DNA from: Drechslerella dactyloides
Taxonomy: Eukaryota > Ascomycota > Orbiliomycetes > Orbiliales > Orbiliaceae
Direction of reading: 5' to 3'
NCBI GenBank assembly: GCA_020064725.1
Contig: JAGTWJ010000001.1
Span: 3,038,001 to 3,102,000 of the forward strand
Length of the DNA: 64,000 bases
Both the position numbers and the translations under genes were made by a program. This document shows positions 33,639 to 47,217 of this stretch, piece by piece. Within the stretch, counting starts at the first letter, position 1, and every line of letters begins with the position of its first letter. The notes beneath the pieces were generated by a model that saw only the letters and a program-made list of their open reading frames with translations, was not told the origin of the DNA and searched no databases.

Positions 33639-36355
33639 GGCGGCGGCTACCTGTCTGAGCGCTGGCCAACCAGCTGGTTGCTAAAATCCTGCAGCACGGG
33701 TGGGGGGAGAGCTCTCGGATGGCGTCGGGTAGGTAAAAGAATCGTCGCGAGAACGAGGCTGTATCGTCGGAGACGGTGTGAAGAAGGAAGTTGGGGAGGA
33801 GGAGAGAAGAGGAGGAGGAGATGTAATAATGTAATGGGTGGTCGTCACTTAGTCATCAGCACGATGTGTGGAACAGGATGGAAGCAGCAGACGGAGCTTG
33901 TTGCTGCCTTGCTGTCGGCATTATCATTTCCCAAAACCTCCCGCCGCCGGCCGACTCGATCCAGATGCGATCCCATGCCAGATGCAGGAATAGTTCTCCT
34001 GCACAATGCTTATCCTCGCCATCCAAATCGTCACCAGTCATCATTATCAGCTCCAGGTGCAGGTATCAGACTACGAGGACGGTCGAATCCGAACACTCTA
34101 GCCAGATGTATCGCAAAGGGCGCCCGGAATCTCCGGATGCCGCCTCACCTGCTTAGCCCTATTTCGGGTCGACCATATCACGCTTCTTTCTAATCAAAAT
34201 CGACACCCAAGGCTCGTGCTGCACTCTATCTTCGTCCATCTTACTCGGTTACGTGTGGCTTCTGACTCCCTCTTGCAGCCTTTCGCGACCTTCCGGGCGT
34301 CAGCGAGTCGAACGTTGTGAATCCGGGCAGATAATCTGCAGCCGTTCTGCCGCATTCCATGCAGATTGAGGTGGCGTCGTCCGCTTGTTCGCCATTCTTC
34401 AATTCCTCTCTGCTAGCCCGCAGGCTCGGAATCGGAGCTTAAACTCTTCCGCTTACTCCATCCGGCTTGGTGTCTCTTCTTGGGCATGACATCACGACTG
34501 CCCGACTACCGACGCGAGATTGGGAGTCCGTCAGCTGTTCCTTTGCCATAACGACACTAACTGGACAGCTGGCCGGATCCTTTCGTCAGAGTAAGCGGGG
34601 AAGCTTCCTTGATGGATACTTTCTACTTTTTAGATCTGAACGCGCCTACAGCTCATTGCACTAGAATGGACAACTTCGACAAACCCCATTGGGTAAAACA
34701 TACCCAAGCTGCTGGAGCGTGGTTCGCGAGACGAACACACGGTATATCTGTAGAAGACAAGGATTCATAATGATAGAGCCTCAACTCGCGCTTCGGACCT
34801 TGAATGACGCCTGATCGCTAACGTTGTACCCGGCCGGCGGGCGAATCGATCAATACCCTGCATCCAGCACCCTTTGATCCGATCCGATCGCGCCGAATTT
34901 GATTGAGACTGCGTTTCCCCGGATTTCATGGGTTCCACTGACTGTATGATTCAGGATTGTGTAGGGAACGCATGGGTGTACGTCAGCGAAGCGGGTACGT
35001 ACCCGTAGCAACTAGGATATCTAAGTCCACACAACTGTAACGTGACCGTGGTGGTGCCTGCAGGCTGGATAAGTAATACAAATTCGGTTACAGTATCTAT
35101 GAACACCTCGGGCTCGGTGTTTTACGATGTTTTGAGACAGGCAAATCAATAGCAGCAGCTAATTATCTGAATCCATCGCTGTAATCCATATATAGCCTAT
35201 TAGCCTCATAAGATCCACAATGCATCGATAAAGCATGTGTTAGGTCGACGAGACCTAGCCTCGAAGCCAGGCGCTATAGGACGAGACCACCGCCTTAAAA
35301 CATAGAGACGTGCATGCATTCGTGAGCCAAATCGAGTCTCCAGTCAGCCTATCAAAATTTACCTCATCCCACCCTCAGAACTTAAAACTCTAAATTTACA
35401 AATCCAAATCTCCGCATTGATGCTATATTTGCGCTATCGATACAACTCAGGTACCCATATGTTTAAATTTAACCTCCCTTTCCGCGTCCGGTCCCGTTGA
35501 CCGGTGATTTAAATCCCAAATAAGCTTTCCCGCTCCCTTCCGGATATCATGGCTGAACATGATCCATGGTCCTCCCAATCTTCCCCGCCCTGTCGGAAAC
35601 AATTCTCACCTGGCCGCATGCTTGCATTTATACATTGATATGATCAGCATGCATAGCTGCACAGACGTATACGCCCACATGCATACATTGACGAAGTTCA
35701 GATAAATGCACATGTATGAAAATGTAAACCACGCTCGTGGCGCAGCATCGGCGCAACGCGGCGACTGGGTCTGGTATCGGATTTGTGGCTGAATCTATTG
35801 TGGTGTCTGATTTATAGCGGTTGGTTACACAGAACTTTGAGAGACGATGCCGTAATTTGATTTTGACATAATAGCAGCAGTAGTATCAATAGGATACAGC
35901 CCGGGAATTCTCCTGGGACCCTTTTATAGTAATACAGAGCGTAATTTCGCTCGGAGGCCAAAGAAAATCACCCTGTTCTCAAGGAGAGAAAGACGCAGCT
36001 CTATGCTCGCAGCTGGACACCAAAGGTCGCAATTTGACGGAAACAAGACCTTGAGCAATAGCACAAAATATAACAAAGTGACAAAGCTGGAATGAGGAGA
36101 AAGTCGCGGTCAATCATGGGTATCGAATGTTATAATCCCTCGAAAAAGAAAGAAAGAGAGAAACGAAAGGGAAAGAGGCCGTAAGGAAACAAAGTAAGAG
36201 ATACCGAAAGACCCAACTCCAGAGATAAGTAGGATCTCGAACTTGCGCTGTCTCAAATGGACAGGATAAGACACATAAATATATACAATAACGTCAAAAA
36301 GCAATCGCTATTCTTTTGATGCAACTGAATGAGATGGTGGGCATTTCGAAAGCAT
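33639..36355. other. 2.7 kb gene-free region
   Basis: It contains the promoter of the Sec14-like gene (minus strand) at its left end and the 3' flank of the RGS gene at its right end. The plus-strand frame 33357-34193 is antisense to the Sec14-like first exon and is rejected. GCATGC palindromes occur at 35312, 35616 and 35647. Confidence 0.5.
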
Positions 36356-37785
36356 CTATATCAAATGAGCGGCCGGGACAGCCATGAAAAGTCCAATGAA
36401 TGGAAGGGTTAGAAGAACAGCAAGACTTGCACCTTGGATAAGAATGATATCTTGGATTTTCATAACCTGTGGGTCCTCGACGGGGACGGTCTAATCCAAT
36501 GTCAGCATCTACTGCCAGTCTACAAATGATGATGGGTTGGAAGTAACTGACCTGACCGAAGACCCTGCGAAGCCACGGCTTTTTCATCTCGCGCTGCATC
36601 CACGGAGCATCGTCCCAGTTATCTGGAATGGGGTCTTCAAAGCCGACATTGCTCATACTACCCTTATCGCTCTCGACGTCATCAGACGGGATCTCCCAGG
36701 GCTCAAGAAGGCGACGATGGCCCATGGCCATAAGAACGAGGCAAATTCCTTTCCAGGCGCAAATGAGAATAACAACACCGATAGACCAAAAGATAGCACC
36801 AAAGAGCCGCCATGCACGATTTGCTGACGTAAGCGTAAGCACCACGCTGACGAAAATGCCAAGGATTAGAAGCCCGATTCCAAGGCCGTACGCGAAGTTC
36901 ATGCGTGGAGAGGTGCAATTGGCGATTACCCAGCGGATAAAGTTCGGGTGGGACTGGTGGCGGAGGTAGTTGTCACAGTCGGCTTTGAGATTTGCGACGG
37001 CGGATGGATGGGTTGTGCACGACAAGGCCTGCAACGAGGCCTCTCGGTCTCGGGCAGAGATATTAAGTTCTCGAGCGCCACCAGGGGCGATGTAGCGAGC
37101 AATTATTTGCGAGATCTCCGCTCGGAAAGGTTGTGATGAGGCTACCATCGTAAAAATGTTAGGGGCAGTTCTATATCAGAGTCTGGAAATTCGTATGACG
37201 GTGTATTGTGATTACTTACTTTCTTCGCTAACATCAGATAGCTTCTTTGAATTGCATGGGGACAGGCCGTCTTTATCGTCGAAAGAGCTCGTTCGCGAGA
37301 CGGTGCTTATCGATGTGTGCGTGGTAACCGCGGAGCCATAGTCCTTAGCCGAAGTCGCATTCTGGTTGAAGATCCAAGCAGGAGAGCGTGCCTGCTCCTC
37401 AGCACTCAGGGCTTCAAATTTTTTAGTATAATCGTCGTGCCAAAGATAGAATTCAAGATGCTCTGGCGAATGCTCGATATATCGTAGGTAATGGAGGAAG
37501 TCCACAATGGAGCAGGGCTGGTCGATATTACAGGACTATGTTAGCATTGGATCTACCAACTTGGGTGTATAATTCAAAAGCGTATAAACGTACCGAAGCC
37601 GTTTGGTTCTTCAGGATATTGTCCAGTGACAACGGACACGGGATACCGGCCGCATTGAAGCCTCCACAAGTGTTACTGACGCTGTTCTGATAGTCGATCT
37701 TCTCCGATGTCTTGAGAGCCTTTGCTGGACGCTGGTAGAACATCCAGCTAAAGCTCATCATCTTGCCTTTGGCGCTGGAATCCAT
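36356..37785 (-). CDS. rax1: RAX1-like RGS-domain membrane protein
   Basis: Exons on the minus strand: 37785-37594, 37517-37220, 37141-36552 and 36490-36356, giving 404 aa; introns are 76, 78 and 61 bp and phases agree. An RGS box starts near residue 50 (LSLDNILKN, then DFLHYLRYIEHSPEHLEFYLWHDDY) and resumes after a Ser/Thr-rich insert (about residues 118-163) with QPFRAEISQIIARYI and HPNFIRWVIANC. Three membrane helices follow at about 245-268, 278-303 and 375-398. RGS plus three C-terminal helices is the architecture of fungal Rax1 proteins, which modulate heterotrimeric G-protein signalling and growth polarity. The last exon (MKIQDIILIQGASL) is short but supplies the third helix. The start follows the first ATG giving a conserved-length N-terminus; an in-frame ATG upstream (37884) lacks support. 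Confidence 0.88.
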
Positions 37786-40769
37786 CGTGAAGGAAAGTTG
37801 ACGGCGTTTGTCGACCGAGAAGAGACACTGAAGATAAAGAAAAGTGGTGAAACTAAAAGATAGTGACAACCGGCCTAACTGCAATTAGAGGCCAGACCGG
37901 TGAGCTCGGTACTTGTTGAGCAGGAAAGTTGGATGATGTATGCACGAGTGAAGTGTGTCGACGAATGTCAGTCGGGACGGCGAGGATGCAACGGCCGGCT
38001 TGGTGTTTTTGTTGTTTCAAAGGCGCAGCGCTGAAGGAAAAGGGCGCGTTGCGATCGGCACGCAAGTGCGTTGATGTCTGAGATCCCAACACAAGTCAAC
38101 GTCGATGGAGGGTGAAAGAAACGGCGGATGGCAGTTGGTGGTCGCCAGATGTGAAAACTCCAACATCAACTCCTTCGGAACGAAACAGCTTGGATCCATC
38201 GAAGGAAGAGGAAGGAAAAGAAGAACGCTTCCATCGCCCTTGTTTTAAGCGGCATCTCGGCCTTCACAGATACAGATGACCCTCCCCCAGATAAGTAGCA
38301 TCTCGCCGAGCAAGACACAACCCTAGGCTAGCTGGGCCCAGCTCACACATGCCTCGTGGAACCCGCAGCCCGCGAAAAAGAAAAATTAAGGTTGGCCCTG
38401 GATGTTACGTATGAGCGGGCAAAACCTTGATTATGCAAGTCCAATCTCGTTTTCGACGGCTGGATGAATAAGGGCTAACTCGCTGACCTTGGTTTACTGG
38501 TCGAAATAGCGCTGACTTTGGGTCTCGCATGCATTGGGAATGGAGGAACTTGCTGGAAATCGGGTTGAGCGAGCATGAAGAAAGCGGGGCGACCCCTAGC
38601 GTTCGGGCATAGCTGCAGTAAGCCAAGATTGAAGAACAGATCGAGATCCTCACTCTCCGAGGAGTTCCCCGTAGCGATGCAGCATCTCGCGAGTGGTCCT
38701 GGTGTTAGGTGCTCTTTCATCAGAGGCTTGCCAGGGTATTTTCAAAAATGCTCGACGAACGGAATGTTCCATGCCCAAAGCAATCTAGCCTTGTGGAACC
38801 CGAGGACCCGTTCATCGAATCACCTTTGCGCTGGCCGTCAAGAAGTGGGCCCCATTCAGCACAGTCCTTCGCGATTTTCCGCAGCTAGGCAGACCGCCCC
38901 GACTGGCCGAGTCCGTCGCTCACCACCATCGATCGGAATCTTCGCTTCTGAGTGAGGAGAGAGCGATGAAGATCGACCCAACCTGAGCTAGAGCATCTGA
39001 CCGGCGTACGTCGATGGATCTTGAGGTAAACCCGTTTGACTCAAAGTTCGACGACCGAATATTCCAGGCGAAGCCACAGAACAACGGGGTTGCCTGCAGC
39101 GCATTAGTGAGCCTGCACCTCCAGCACAACCCACATTATTGCAACCCAACTGCCAATTTTGTTGAAGTTCAGGTTTTCTTAGTGCATAATTTGGTTTTGT
39201 CACAGTCCGCCATCCCGTCTTCCAGCCTTGCTATTTAATTCCCAAAAGAGACGGCTCGGATATATCTCGTCCTGCAGCCTGCATGTCCAACGTATCACTA
39301 GCGACTGCATTGCACAAGCCAGGGACAGGTTTTTCTGAAAGATAAGTTGTGCGCAGGCGCTATGTAAGTTGGTATTATTGGCTGCAACTGCTTTTCCTGC
39401 GGTTGGGACGTGAAATTGGCGTTCACAAATCCACGGGCCATAGCGTGGCTCGATCGACAGTGCAGTAGTGTTCGTGCACACTGGATTGCAAATAACGGGA
39501 CCGGCGCAGAACTGTTCCGCTGTCACGGCACTATGCGCTATAATTGTACAATACGCTGCAAATCAGCTCCTGGCGTAACATGACAGGTTCCTCGAGCAGT
39601 AAGCCATCGACTCAAACGATTGCATCGAAGAATCTCTGGATTTGTATGCCGCCCTTTAGAATTTATCCGAACGGGCAGATCCGGAAAATTAGAAGAGGGG
39701 CACTGGACCTCTGGTCAACTAGAGAGGTGAGCCCAACTAGCCCCATCGGCGCGGACGACCAAACAGTGCATGACCCCAGCGTAACCCCAGCATAACCCCA
39801 GCATGCCAACGCGACACGGCCCAAAATGATGTTATTTGGATCCCGCGAGCCGAAAGCCAACATCTAACGAACAAGCGAGATACAGAGTCTGGTATCGGGG
39901 CTGAAAGTGCTGGAGTCCAGCACAAGCTTCTCGGCGTTGAAGTTAAAATCCAATTTGCATCCTGTGCGCCACGGCTAACGCCCCTTGGACTCAGCTGTGG
40001 GGGCAAAACACAACGGAGGCGACGACGCGTCAAGAAAATGTGTACCGCTAATACCGTTCTGGATAATACTATCGGCGGGGTTAACGCATGAGACTAGGGT
40101 CAATGGTGTTGGCTCCACCGGCATCGACGATGCACGAAATGAAATTCATTCCAACAGGAATAAATCTAAGGGCTTCAACGGCAGGAAGCTGCTATCATTC
40201 TTGCCTCGTTTCGAAGTTTCTGATCGCTCTAGCGCGAGAAACCTTTGAGTTCTCAATTGTGGATCCACTCCATGGATCCACCATCCGAACAAAAGGTCGC
40301 ACCCTGAGAATGTTCGGCGCTACATCAATGATATTCAATAGGAAGGCTATCGGTGCCGGAGAACGCCACATATCGTAAATCTAGCCCGGAGCGTACAGAT
40401 ATTCACAAAGCCAAGAAGGCTACCGCTTTTCGCGGGATCATAAGAAGCGATAAGCGTGGAGCATACAGAGTAGCCTGCGCACGGGAGTGGCCCGGACCTG
40501 TCCAGCTGAGTACATCAAATTGCAAAAATCTGAACATGAAGCAGACTTGCACCTGCAGAGGCACAATGCTACCACAAGCTGACGAAAACACACACTAGCA
40601 TGCTGCGCAGTTCCTATATTACCTAACCAGACAAAGACCCTTGCAATTGCTCTGGTCTACACGCACCTTTCGCGATACGAAGCACCGGGATCGAGATACC
40701 ATCTCGACTAGTCCCAATTGGAGACAGTTCTTGTCGTCTCGGTTCCAAGTTCCGCAGTTAGCCCTCGAT
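37786..40769. other. 3.0 kb gene-free region
   Basis: No gene supported. The direct repeat CCCCAGCGTAAC/CCCCAGCATAAC/CCCCAGCATGCC lies at about 39775-39808. Frames of 96-126 codons (38575-38955, 40088-40378) have no recognisable domain. Confidence 0.5.
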
Positions 40770-41993
40770 TCACAAGGAAGCCAAATCGTCGTCCGGCTTC
40801 TCTTGCCCCGAGTCCTCACGCTCAAAGAAAAACCACCCACTCATGGGCTGGATAACTGAGCAGACCGGACCGCTTCGTTCTTTTCCATCCCCTTCAGACT
40901 TTCTTTGCCTGTTCTCTGCTTCCCAAGCCTCATCCCTCTCTACCGTCGGTCGCGACTCGACAGCGACCATACCGGCGACGAGAGCCGTATCGAATTCCAC
41001 GCCGTTGTCGTCGAGCTTCACAGGGACGTAGGCGTACGCTTCACTGACATTTTCCTCCGTGATAGTTCCGTACACTTGGTCGTCTAGCGTCAAGCCTTCA
41101 GGACTTCCCATGAATGAAGGGACTGCCTCAGCCTTTTGGTACTGAACCTCTCCTTTCTTATTCCAGAAGCAAAAAGCGGTGATCCAACCGGTGAGGTACG
41201 TGGGGCCACTGCCACCGGTCTTCTCAACCACTCGCATCCAGAAGTCTTTGAGCTCCTGCGATTCCGGATCGTCGAAGCACTTTACGAAGCGCCTTATGAT
41301 CGGCCTGAGCAGATTTGCAAAGCGGCTTGTCTCTTCACCAAAGGTGTCGAACTTGTCCAGCTTGTGCAAAAGTGCCTCCCAGTCGCGCTTCTCGCCCAGC
41401 AGAGTGACGCCTGGAAGCCCGCAGAGAAGCATCATCGTATAAGTGAAGTATTCCTGCAGGGTCGCCATCATTATGGCTGACGCAACGATCTTGTCGTTCG
41501 CTTCTGTCGTCGAGAATTCAGGAATGAGCCATGCTCGGAGGTCCGGGTCGATAACGTTCTCTTGAATCAACTCGCCCATGGCTACTGTCATTCGTCCGAC
41601 GTCAAAAGTATGGCGCTCTCCGCCACCCGTGATCGTCAGTTCTTTTTTCCCCTCATGGGCGACAAACATTGATCGCAGCTCCTCCGCGTGCTTGTTCACG
41701 TAGAAGGAGAACTGCGTCAAGATGGTAATCCACACATCGTCCGGCCGAATCACAAGGTGGTGGTGGAAGCTGTATGCATTTATCGCCGAGTTTACGAACG
41801 AGCTGGACGATGGAGTGATGTTGCGGGAGCTCATGAGATCCTGCGTGAATGTAGACTGCAAGAGCTCCTTGCATTTATAGGGAATCCCCTTCTGGAGCGG
41901 GAGGCGGAGAACGCCGGCGGCATCTTTGGCACGGAACTCGTTGAAGCGGTACTCTTCAGCCTTGACGTTGGACGGGTGAACAGTGACTGGCAT
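40770..41993 (-). CDS. DUF4419 family protein
   Basis: Single exon of 407 aa, the usual length of the family. The N-terminal half has the conserved block FVNSAINAYSFHHHLVIRPD followed by VWITILTQFSFYVN, and the centre has GEKRDWEALLHKLDKF, FWMRVVEKTGGSGPTYLTGW and ITAFCFWNKKG; all are hallmarks of DUF4419. The C-terminus ends SGWFFFER plus an acidic tail. There is no signal peptide or membrane helix, so the protein is probably cytosolic or nuclear. The family's biochemical role is unknown. The gene faces away from the MFS transporter gene across a 2.0-kb shared upstream region. Confidence 0.9.
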   Translation of the reverse strand: MPVTVHPSNVKAEEYRFNEFRAKDAAGVLRLPLQKGIPYKCKELLQSTFTQDLMSSRNITPSSSSFVNSAINAYSFHHHLVIRPDDVWITILTQFSFYVNKHAEELRSMFVAHEGKKELTITGGGERHTFDVGRMTVAMGELIQENVIDPDLRAWLIPEFSTTEANDKIVASAIMMATLQEYFTYTMMLLCGLPGVTLLGEKRDWEALLHKLDKFDTFGEETSRFANLLRPIIRRFVKCFDDPESQELKDFWMRVVEKTGGSGPTYLTGWITAFCFWNKKGEVQYQKAEAVPSFMGSPEGLTLDDQVYGTITEENVSEAYAYVPVKLDDNGVEFDTALVAGMVAVESRPTVERDEAWEAENRQRKSEGDGKERSGPVCSVIQPMSGWFFFEREDSGQEKPDDDLASL

Positions 41994-44037
41994 TTTGAGA
42001 GTCAGATTTTAGTAGGATTGGTCTCGTAAAGTAGAGCCGGGGGTGTTGTAGTCGTGTAGTCGGAGATTCGTATCGATACGTATCTGAGTTGATCTAGATC
42101 TATAGAAGTCGATCGAGTTGCACAAGGATCTAGGGCTGAGCCGACGGGACGCCTTATAGTTGAGAATTTATCTCTGCGTGGGCAAAGCGAGAACCGGCCC
42201 AACCTCTTGGACAGATATTGCTGGTGTTATGTATGCGTATGCGATGGCGTTATTGAGTCATCATGATCAAATCCGTAGGCCATATATGGCCATAGAAATT
42301 TAAAAACTTGGTAAAAGAACGCATTCGTTCGAAGATCGTTGCTGTAGGGTATGCCCGTAGTGATGCATTTGGCCAGTTCTAGCGCTAGCCTAGTATACAC
42401 AATTGCACAACCCACGCATATAAATGCAGATCGGTTAACGCGTTAGCAGAATTATATGTTATAACGTGGTATCTCTACCCCATTGATGGCGAGGATCTAG
42501 GTAGATTCTGTGCGACGGGTGTAACATTGCTACGCCAATTTAAGCATCATTTCGTAACGAAAAGATAAAAGAAAAAGCTAATAAAATAAAAATCTCAGAA
42601 GTCGTACTCATTGTTCTCAAGCACCGGCACCCTATCGTGATCAGAAATACCTGGGTACAAACTTACCTATTCTCAACGGGTAATCACTTTCTCGCAGTGT
42701 AACGTCGCGTTGGGAGGACTAAATATCGAAGAAGAGCTCTGTGTGCAACCACAGGCTGCAGGGCCTGATAGCACATGCGGACTCAGAATACGACAGCTTT
42801 GGGAACGCGCCCCACCAATGCATGGATTTATTTCACCTCGCGGTGGTCTCGGGGACACTGACCCCCCGAGCTTCGCGGAGAATCAACCAGACTCGCGGGC
42901 TTCACCGAATGAACCGGAAGCCGATGCATCTGATAAGATAGTGTCGCTCGCCAACGGCGTCCAATCAGCTTCGACCAGCCTCGCCTATTCAAACCAACCT
43001 TACTCCGTCGGTCGAAAATTCCAGCGTGCGTTAAATGTCCGCAGGAACTCTCCGGAGAACACACTGTAGGGGCCATTGCGCAAACAGACGCTGGCTGTTC
43101 GTATACATACATCGTATATGCCGCACAAAGGATCGGCTTGTGCACTTGCTCGGAATCAGTTGATTTGAATTTTGTTTTGTTATATTCCACTTTGACTAGG
43201 TAATTTCTTACTAAGTGGGCTAAGATTGCATTGGACAAGGTTGAGTAGCTTAAGCTCAGTTTTCCACGGCTGCGGCATTGGTTCTTCTGATCATGCCTTC
43301 ATCACCCGATCAGGTTTCTCGTGCAATTTAGTAATAGATACGAAAGGTGAAAACCCGACTAGACCATGATTGCATACCCATACAGGGAGCTGCATACGAG
43401 CCGCATGTGGTCTTCGGAACCCAATCCGCCTTTGACAGCGGACCCCAAGCCTCGCTTTTTATCAACAGGGTTGGATACGATCGAACGAACTCAATTAACG
43501 TTATTTGGTAGCATGTCGAAATCGATTTTCGCTAAATGCGAATCCGAGCGAAAATGGCATTCGGCACCTTTCTATTTGGGCTTGCAGCTATGCCCCCCTC
43601 AATTGAGGCTGTTGCCGGTGCGTCTGTGGCAGAGCGGCCGACTTTATAGCCGACGCGACCGACTCTATTCATGAAACGTTTCTCCTTTGAAATATTTTCT
43701 CGATAGCGTGAACGCTCCACGGAGTCCGCAACTTCCGACACGGCGTTTGCATTGCGCTTGCGTTTTATATAAGATCCAGTCGCCTGGGCATCGGCACGAG
43801 GCACCCTAACTAAAGTTAAAACCAACACCAGGACGACTAATTCTCTCGAATACTTGCGCACCTATAGCATCTCTAACATTCATACTATCATACCTCTTGT
43901 TCACCTATAGCTATCCATCTACTCCTTTCATCGAAGCTTCCACATTGATCGTCGGTTGTAATCTTTCGAGAAGGCTTTTAAATTTGGCTGCGGCATTTGC
44001 ACTTTAAGCTGGTTGGCGGCGACGGCTGGCCGTGGCA
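41994..44037. other. Divergent promoter region (DUF4419 / MFS)
   Basis: 2.0 kb between two divergently transcribed genes. A TTTATATAAG box at 43764-43773 suits the MFS gene. No additional gene is supported. Confidence 0.5.
43764..43773 (+). promoter_or_regulatory. TATA box of the MFS transporter gene
   Basis: TTTATATAAG, 265-274 bp before the ATG at 44038. Leader sequence after it is CT-rich. Confidence 0.45.
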
Positions 44038-46097
44038 ATGGATCAAGAGCGGTCAACAAACACCTCGTTGGAGGCCCTCAACGCAGAACATCAAAAGGCA
44101 CTCGACGCCGGAATGGAGACGTCGCACAATCAAGCTGTAGACAGCGATACCAAAGAAGCACCGGCATTAGATAGTACACCGACGCCTCCAGTACTGAGCA
44201 ATGCACGATTATACATCATCGGCTGTGGGTACGTTTTCCCTAATTTCCCCTGAAAAACGGCGACCGCCCAGAAAAGAGGCCACAGTTGACTGACTCGCGC
44301 ACCGCCCCCCCAAACTCCAATTTCCAACATAGAATTTGGTTATCACTTTTTCTCGCAGCTTTTGAAACCACTGTAGTAGCAACAAGTCTCGTCGACATCA
44401 CGAGCGAATTTCAGGACTTCAATCGAGCAAGCTGGATTGTCGTCGCTTATCTATTGACTTATAATGGCTTTCTACTACTATCGTCGAAATTATGCGACAT
44501 CTTGGGGATCAAAACGATGTTCCTCGTCGCGAACTTTATCTTTTGCGTATTCTCGATAGCCTGTGGAGCGTCGCAGAATATGACACAGTTGTGAGTAGCG
44601 TTTACGTCTACCTGTCGATGATCGATCTAGACTAACTTGGGTAGGATTGTACTTCGTGCTTTCCAGGGCATCGGTGGTGGCGGGATCTACTGTATCGCGT
44701 TCATTCTGATGATGTCTATCATTACAAAGGAGAAACTTGTGACTTTTTCTGGCGGCATCTCCAGTGTATTCGCCATTGCAAGTATTTGCGGCCCATTACT
44801 AGGTGGTGTCATCACTGAAAAGTCGACATGGAGATGGATCTTTTACCTGAAGTGAGTACCATGTCTGATCGAACAGCGGCCAAAATCTTCGGAACTTCGA
44901 ACTGACAAAGGTTAGTGGTCCTGGCGTCGCGGTCGCCTTCGCGATTCTCTTCTTCGCCATCCCGGACATCAATAAAGTGCGGCTAGATAGGCAGACTCTC
45001 CGCCGGATTGACTATGGCGGCGGCTTCTTGTCCGTCGCATGGTCAATTCTAGTTGTGTATGCCCTGCAGGAGGGTGGTGCAGATTACCCCTGGGGTCATT
45101 CGATCATTATCGGTACTCTAGTTAGCGGTATCGTCGCTCTCTTCCTCTTCGCAGGCTACGAAGCATATATTGCGAAGATGTCGAGTGTTATCGAGCCAAT
45201 TTTCCCGCTACGCCTGCTGAAGCAACCGGCATTTACATTTATGGTATTGTATGTTTCCTGTTAAATCACTCTTGCATATGGTGCAGTATCTCGCGTCCTT
45301 GGAATGAATCACTGACGGGCGGCTTTAGGACGACATTTTGTATCGGCTGTCCAATCTATGTTACCATCATCAACATCCCGCAACGATACCAAATTGTTAA
45401 CGGCGAATCACCGATCAGATCAGGCGTTCTCCTGCTCCCTATGCTCGTTACCTCGCCTATCATGTCGCTGGTTCCCGGCCTCCTCTTGAAGAGCTACTAT
45501 AAATATGTCCCATATGGATTCGCAGTTGGTGCAGGAATCGCTGTCGCGGGCTCGGCGGGTCTGAGCTCACTCAACGACGGAGACAAAATTGAAGCCAAGA
45601 CGTACGGATTCCTAGTCTTACTGGGTGCAGGAATGGGCCTCATCATGCCTATCGGCGTGGTGCTGGTCAAGTTCCTGGTGGACGCGAAAGACGAGGCTGT
45701 TGCGCTGGGAGCACAGAATATGACTCGTGTCCTCGGGGGACTCGTAGGGTTGGCCATCGGTACTGCCATCCTCCATCAGCGGATTGAGCACGAACTGCCC
45801 ACCGTCCTGGCTCCGGAGCAGCTACAAGCTTTGTTGAAATCGACGCAAGTTCTGGGAACGTTGCAGCCGGATCAAGTGGTTGCTGTCAAGAGGGTATATG
45901 CGCGGTCGTATAATCGACAGTTCGCCATGGCCGCTGGATTCGGGGCAGCTGCATTTATTTTTGCGGTCTTGACGGTCTGGTCGTTGAGGGACATTTTGAA
46001 GAACCTGAACCCTGAGGACGCCTTCAATCAGATGGGTGGGGCGCCGCCGCCACCGCCGGCGGAGAATGATAATAAGACTCCAGAGGAAAAGGTATGA
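44038..46097 (+). CDS. MFS transporter, 14-helix DHA2-like
   Basis: Exons 44038-44228, 44333-44590, 44645-44851, 44916-45248 and 45329-46097, all in phase, 585 aa. After a 60-residue polar N-terminus, about 14 hydrophobic segments follow. LVDITSEF with ASWIVVAYLLT matches the DHA motif of helix 1-2, SSKLCDILGIKTMFL the loop 2-3 motif A region, and GPLLGGVITEKSTWRWIF the antiporter motif C, with FYLNGPG after it. The IPQRYQIVNGESPIRSGVLLLP segment is typical of fungal 14-TM exporters of the toxin/drug efflux type. It should act in the plasma membrane or vacuole as a proton antiporter; the substrate is unknown. The C-terminus is Pro-rich (GGAPPPPPA) and acidic. GTG at 44032 is in frame, but the first ATG is 44038. 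Confidence 0.92.
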
Positions 46098-47217
46098 CTA
46101 TGGCATTGAATTATGGGACCATCGATTGGTTCATTGTTACACTTGCATTGGGGCTGCATATACCAGGGTCTTGGGCATCACATATTTCTGTTTGCATGTT
46201 TCGGAGTTTATTGTCTTGCTATAGTGATACCGACATATGACATGGCTGCTTACAAATTAATCTTATACTTCTATATATCGACAAGCCATCTTTGAATCTT
46301 TGATCGTAAATCTGGGTTGATAGTCGTTGGTATATTCCTAGATAGCTCAATTGATCTATCCATGGCACCATGGCTATGGCAGCGCTGCAGCAAGCCTGGG
46401 GAAGTCAAACAAGGGATATCCTCGCATAGATATGCGATATGGCCATGCACTCGAAAACATCTAGAATTGATAGCCGTTGACCCAAGAGCCCGAATACCAG
46501 GACTCACATTCGAGTTCCAATGGAATCGTTGATGCATCGGCTCAATTCCATGGAACGCAATCTTCGACAGTCTTGTTTATCCGCCAAGACCTGCAAAGTT
46601 CCGCCGCTCCGAACGCTTGACCTGCCTGGCTAAATGGGTCGGCAAAACTCCCATGAGCTAAGCACATGCCTACGAGACCACTTCGACCCATATTATAACT
46701 TTGCGACTCTATCCCCGCGTTTTTATTACAACGATAGCCCCCGTCCCGGAAGGATTGCGGGGAGTTCGGATGTCACCAGAAAGCTTCGTTATACAAAAAC
46801 TGTCTGCACCATGTGGCACCTTCCTCAATTGAGACGCGTCAATTGGGTTTTCGATTTACCCATGCATGTCGAATCACCGAGACTGGTTGCTCTGCAGCTC
46901 TGCATCGGACCCATTTGATCAAGCATGCCCTCGAGCTCGCGAGTTTATCACGCCTAAATATCAATTATACCCGGACCAAGTCCACCCGCTTGACGGGTCT
47001 TCCTAGCCTTCGGCTGAATACCCGGCTTGCGAGGTTCCGGATCTTTCTTCAGTTCGCTGGGACGGTGACGATCATATATATAAGGTCTTGATTTCCGCAC
47101 CCATTTAGTGGTAGTTTTACTGCAGTGTGTGCAGGAAATTCTGAGTCTGCCCAGCCGTCATATCTCCATTTGGCTAATTGAGGGCTATAGTACCGTCAAA
47201 TCAACAAGTCAATCACA
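46098..47217. other. Intergenic, promoter of the GDSL gene
   Basis: 1.1 kb with no supported gene. A TATA box lies near 47075. Confidence 0.5.
47075..47083 (+). promoter_or_regulatory. TATA box of the GDSL esterase gene
   Basis: TATATATAAGG-type sequence about 140 bp upstream of the ATG at 47218. Confidence 0.5.

Noticed and set aside
33357..34193. 278-codon plus-strand open frame
   Set aside because: Antisense to the first exon and promoter of the Sec14-like gene, which has clear family support on the other strand.
25909..46097. Secondary-metabolite gene cluster (P450 plus MFS transporter)
   Set aside because: The two genes are 16 kb apart, with housekeeping-type genes between them and no backbone synthase or pathway regulator in the window.
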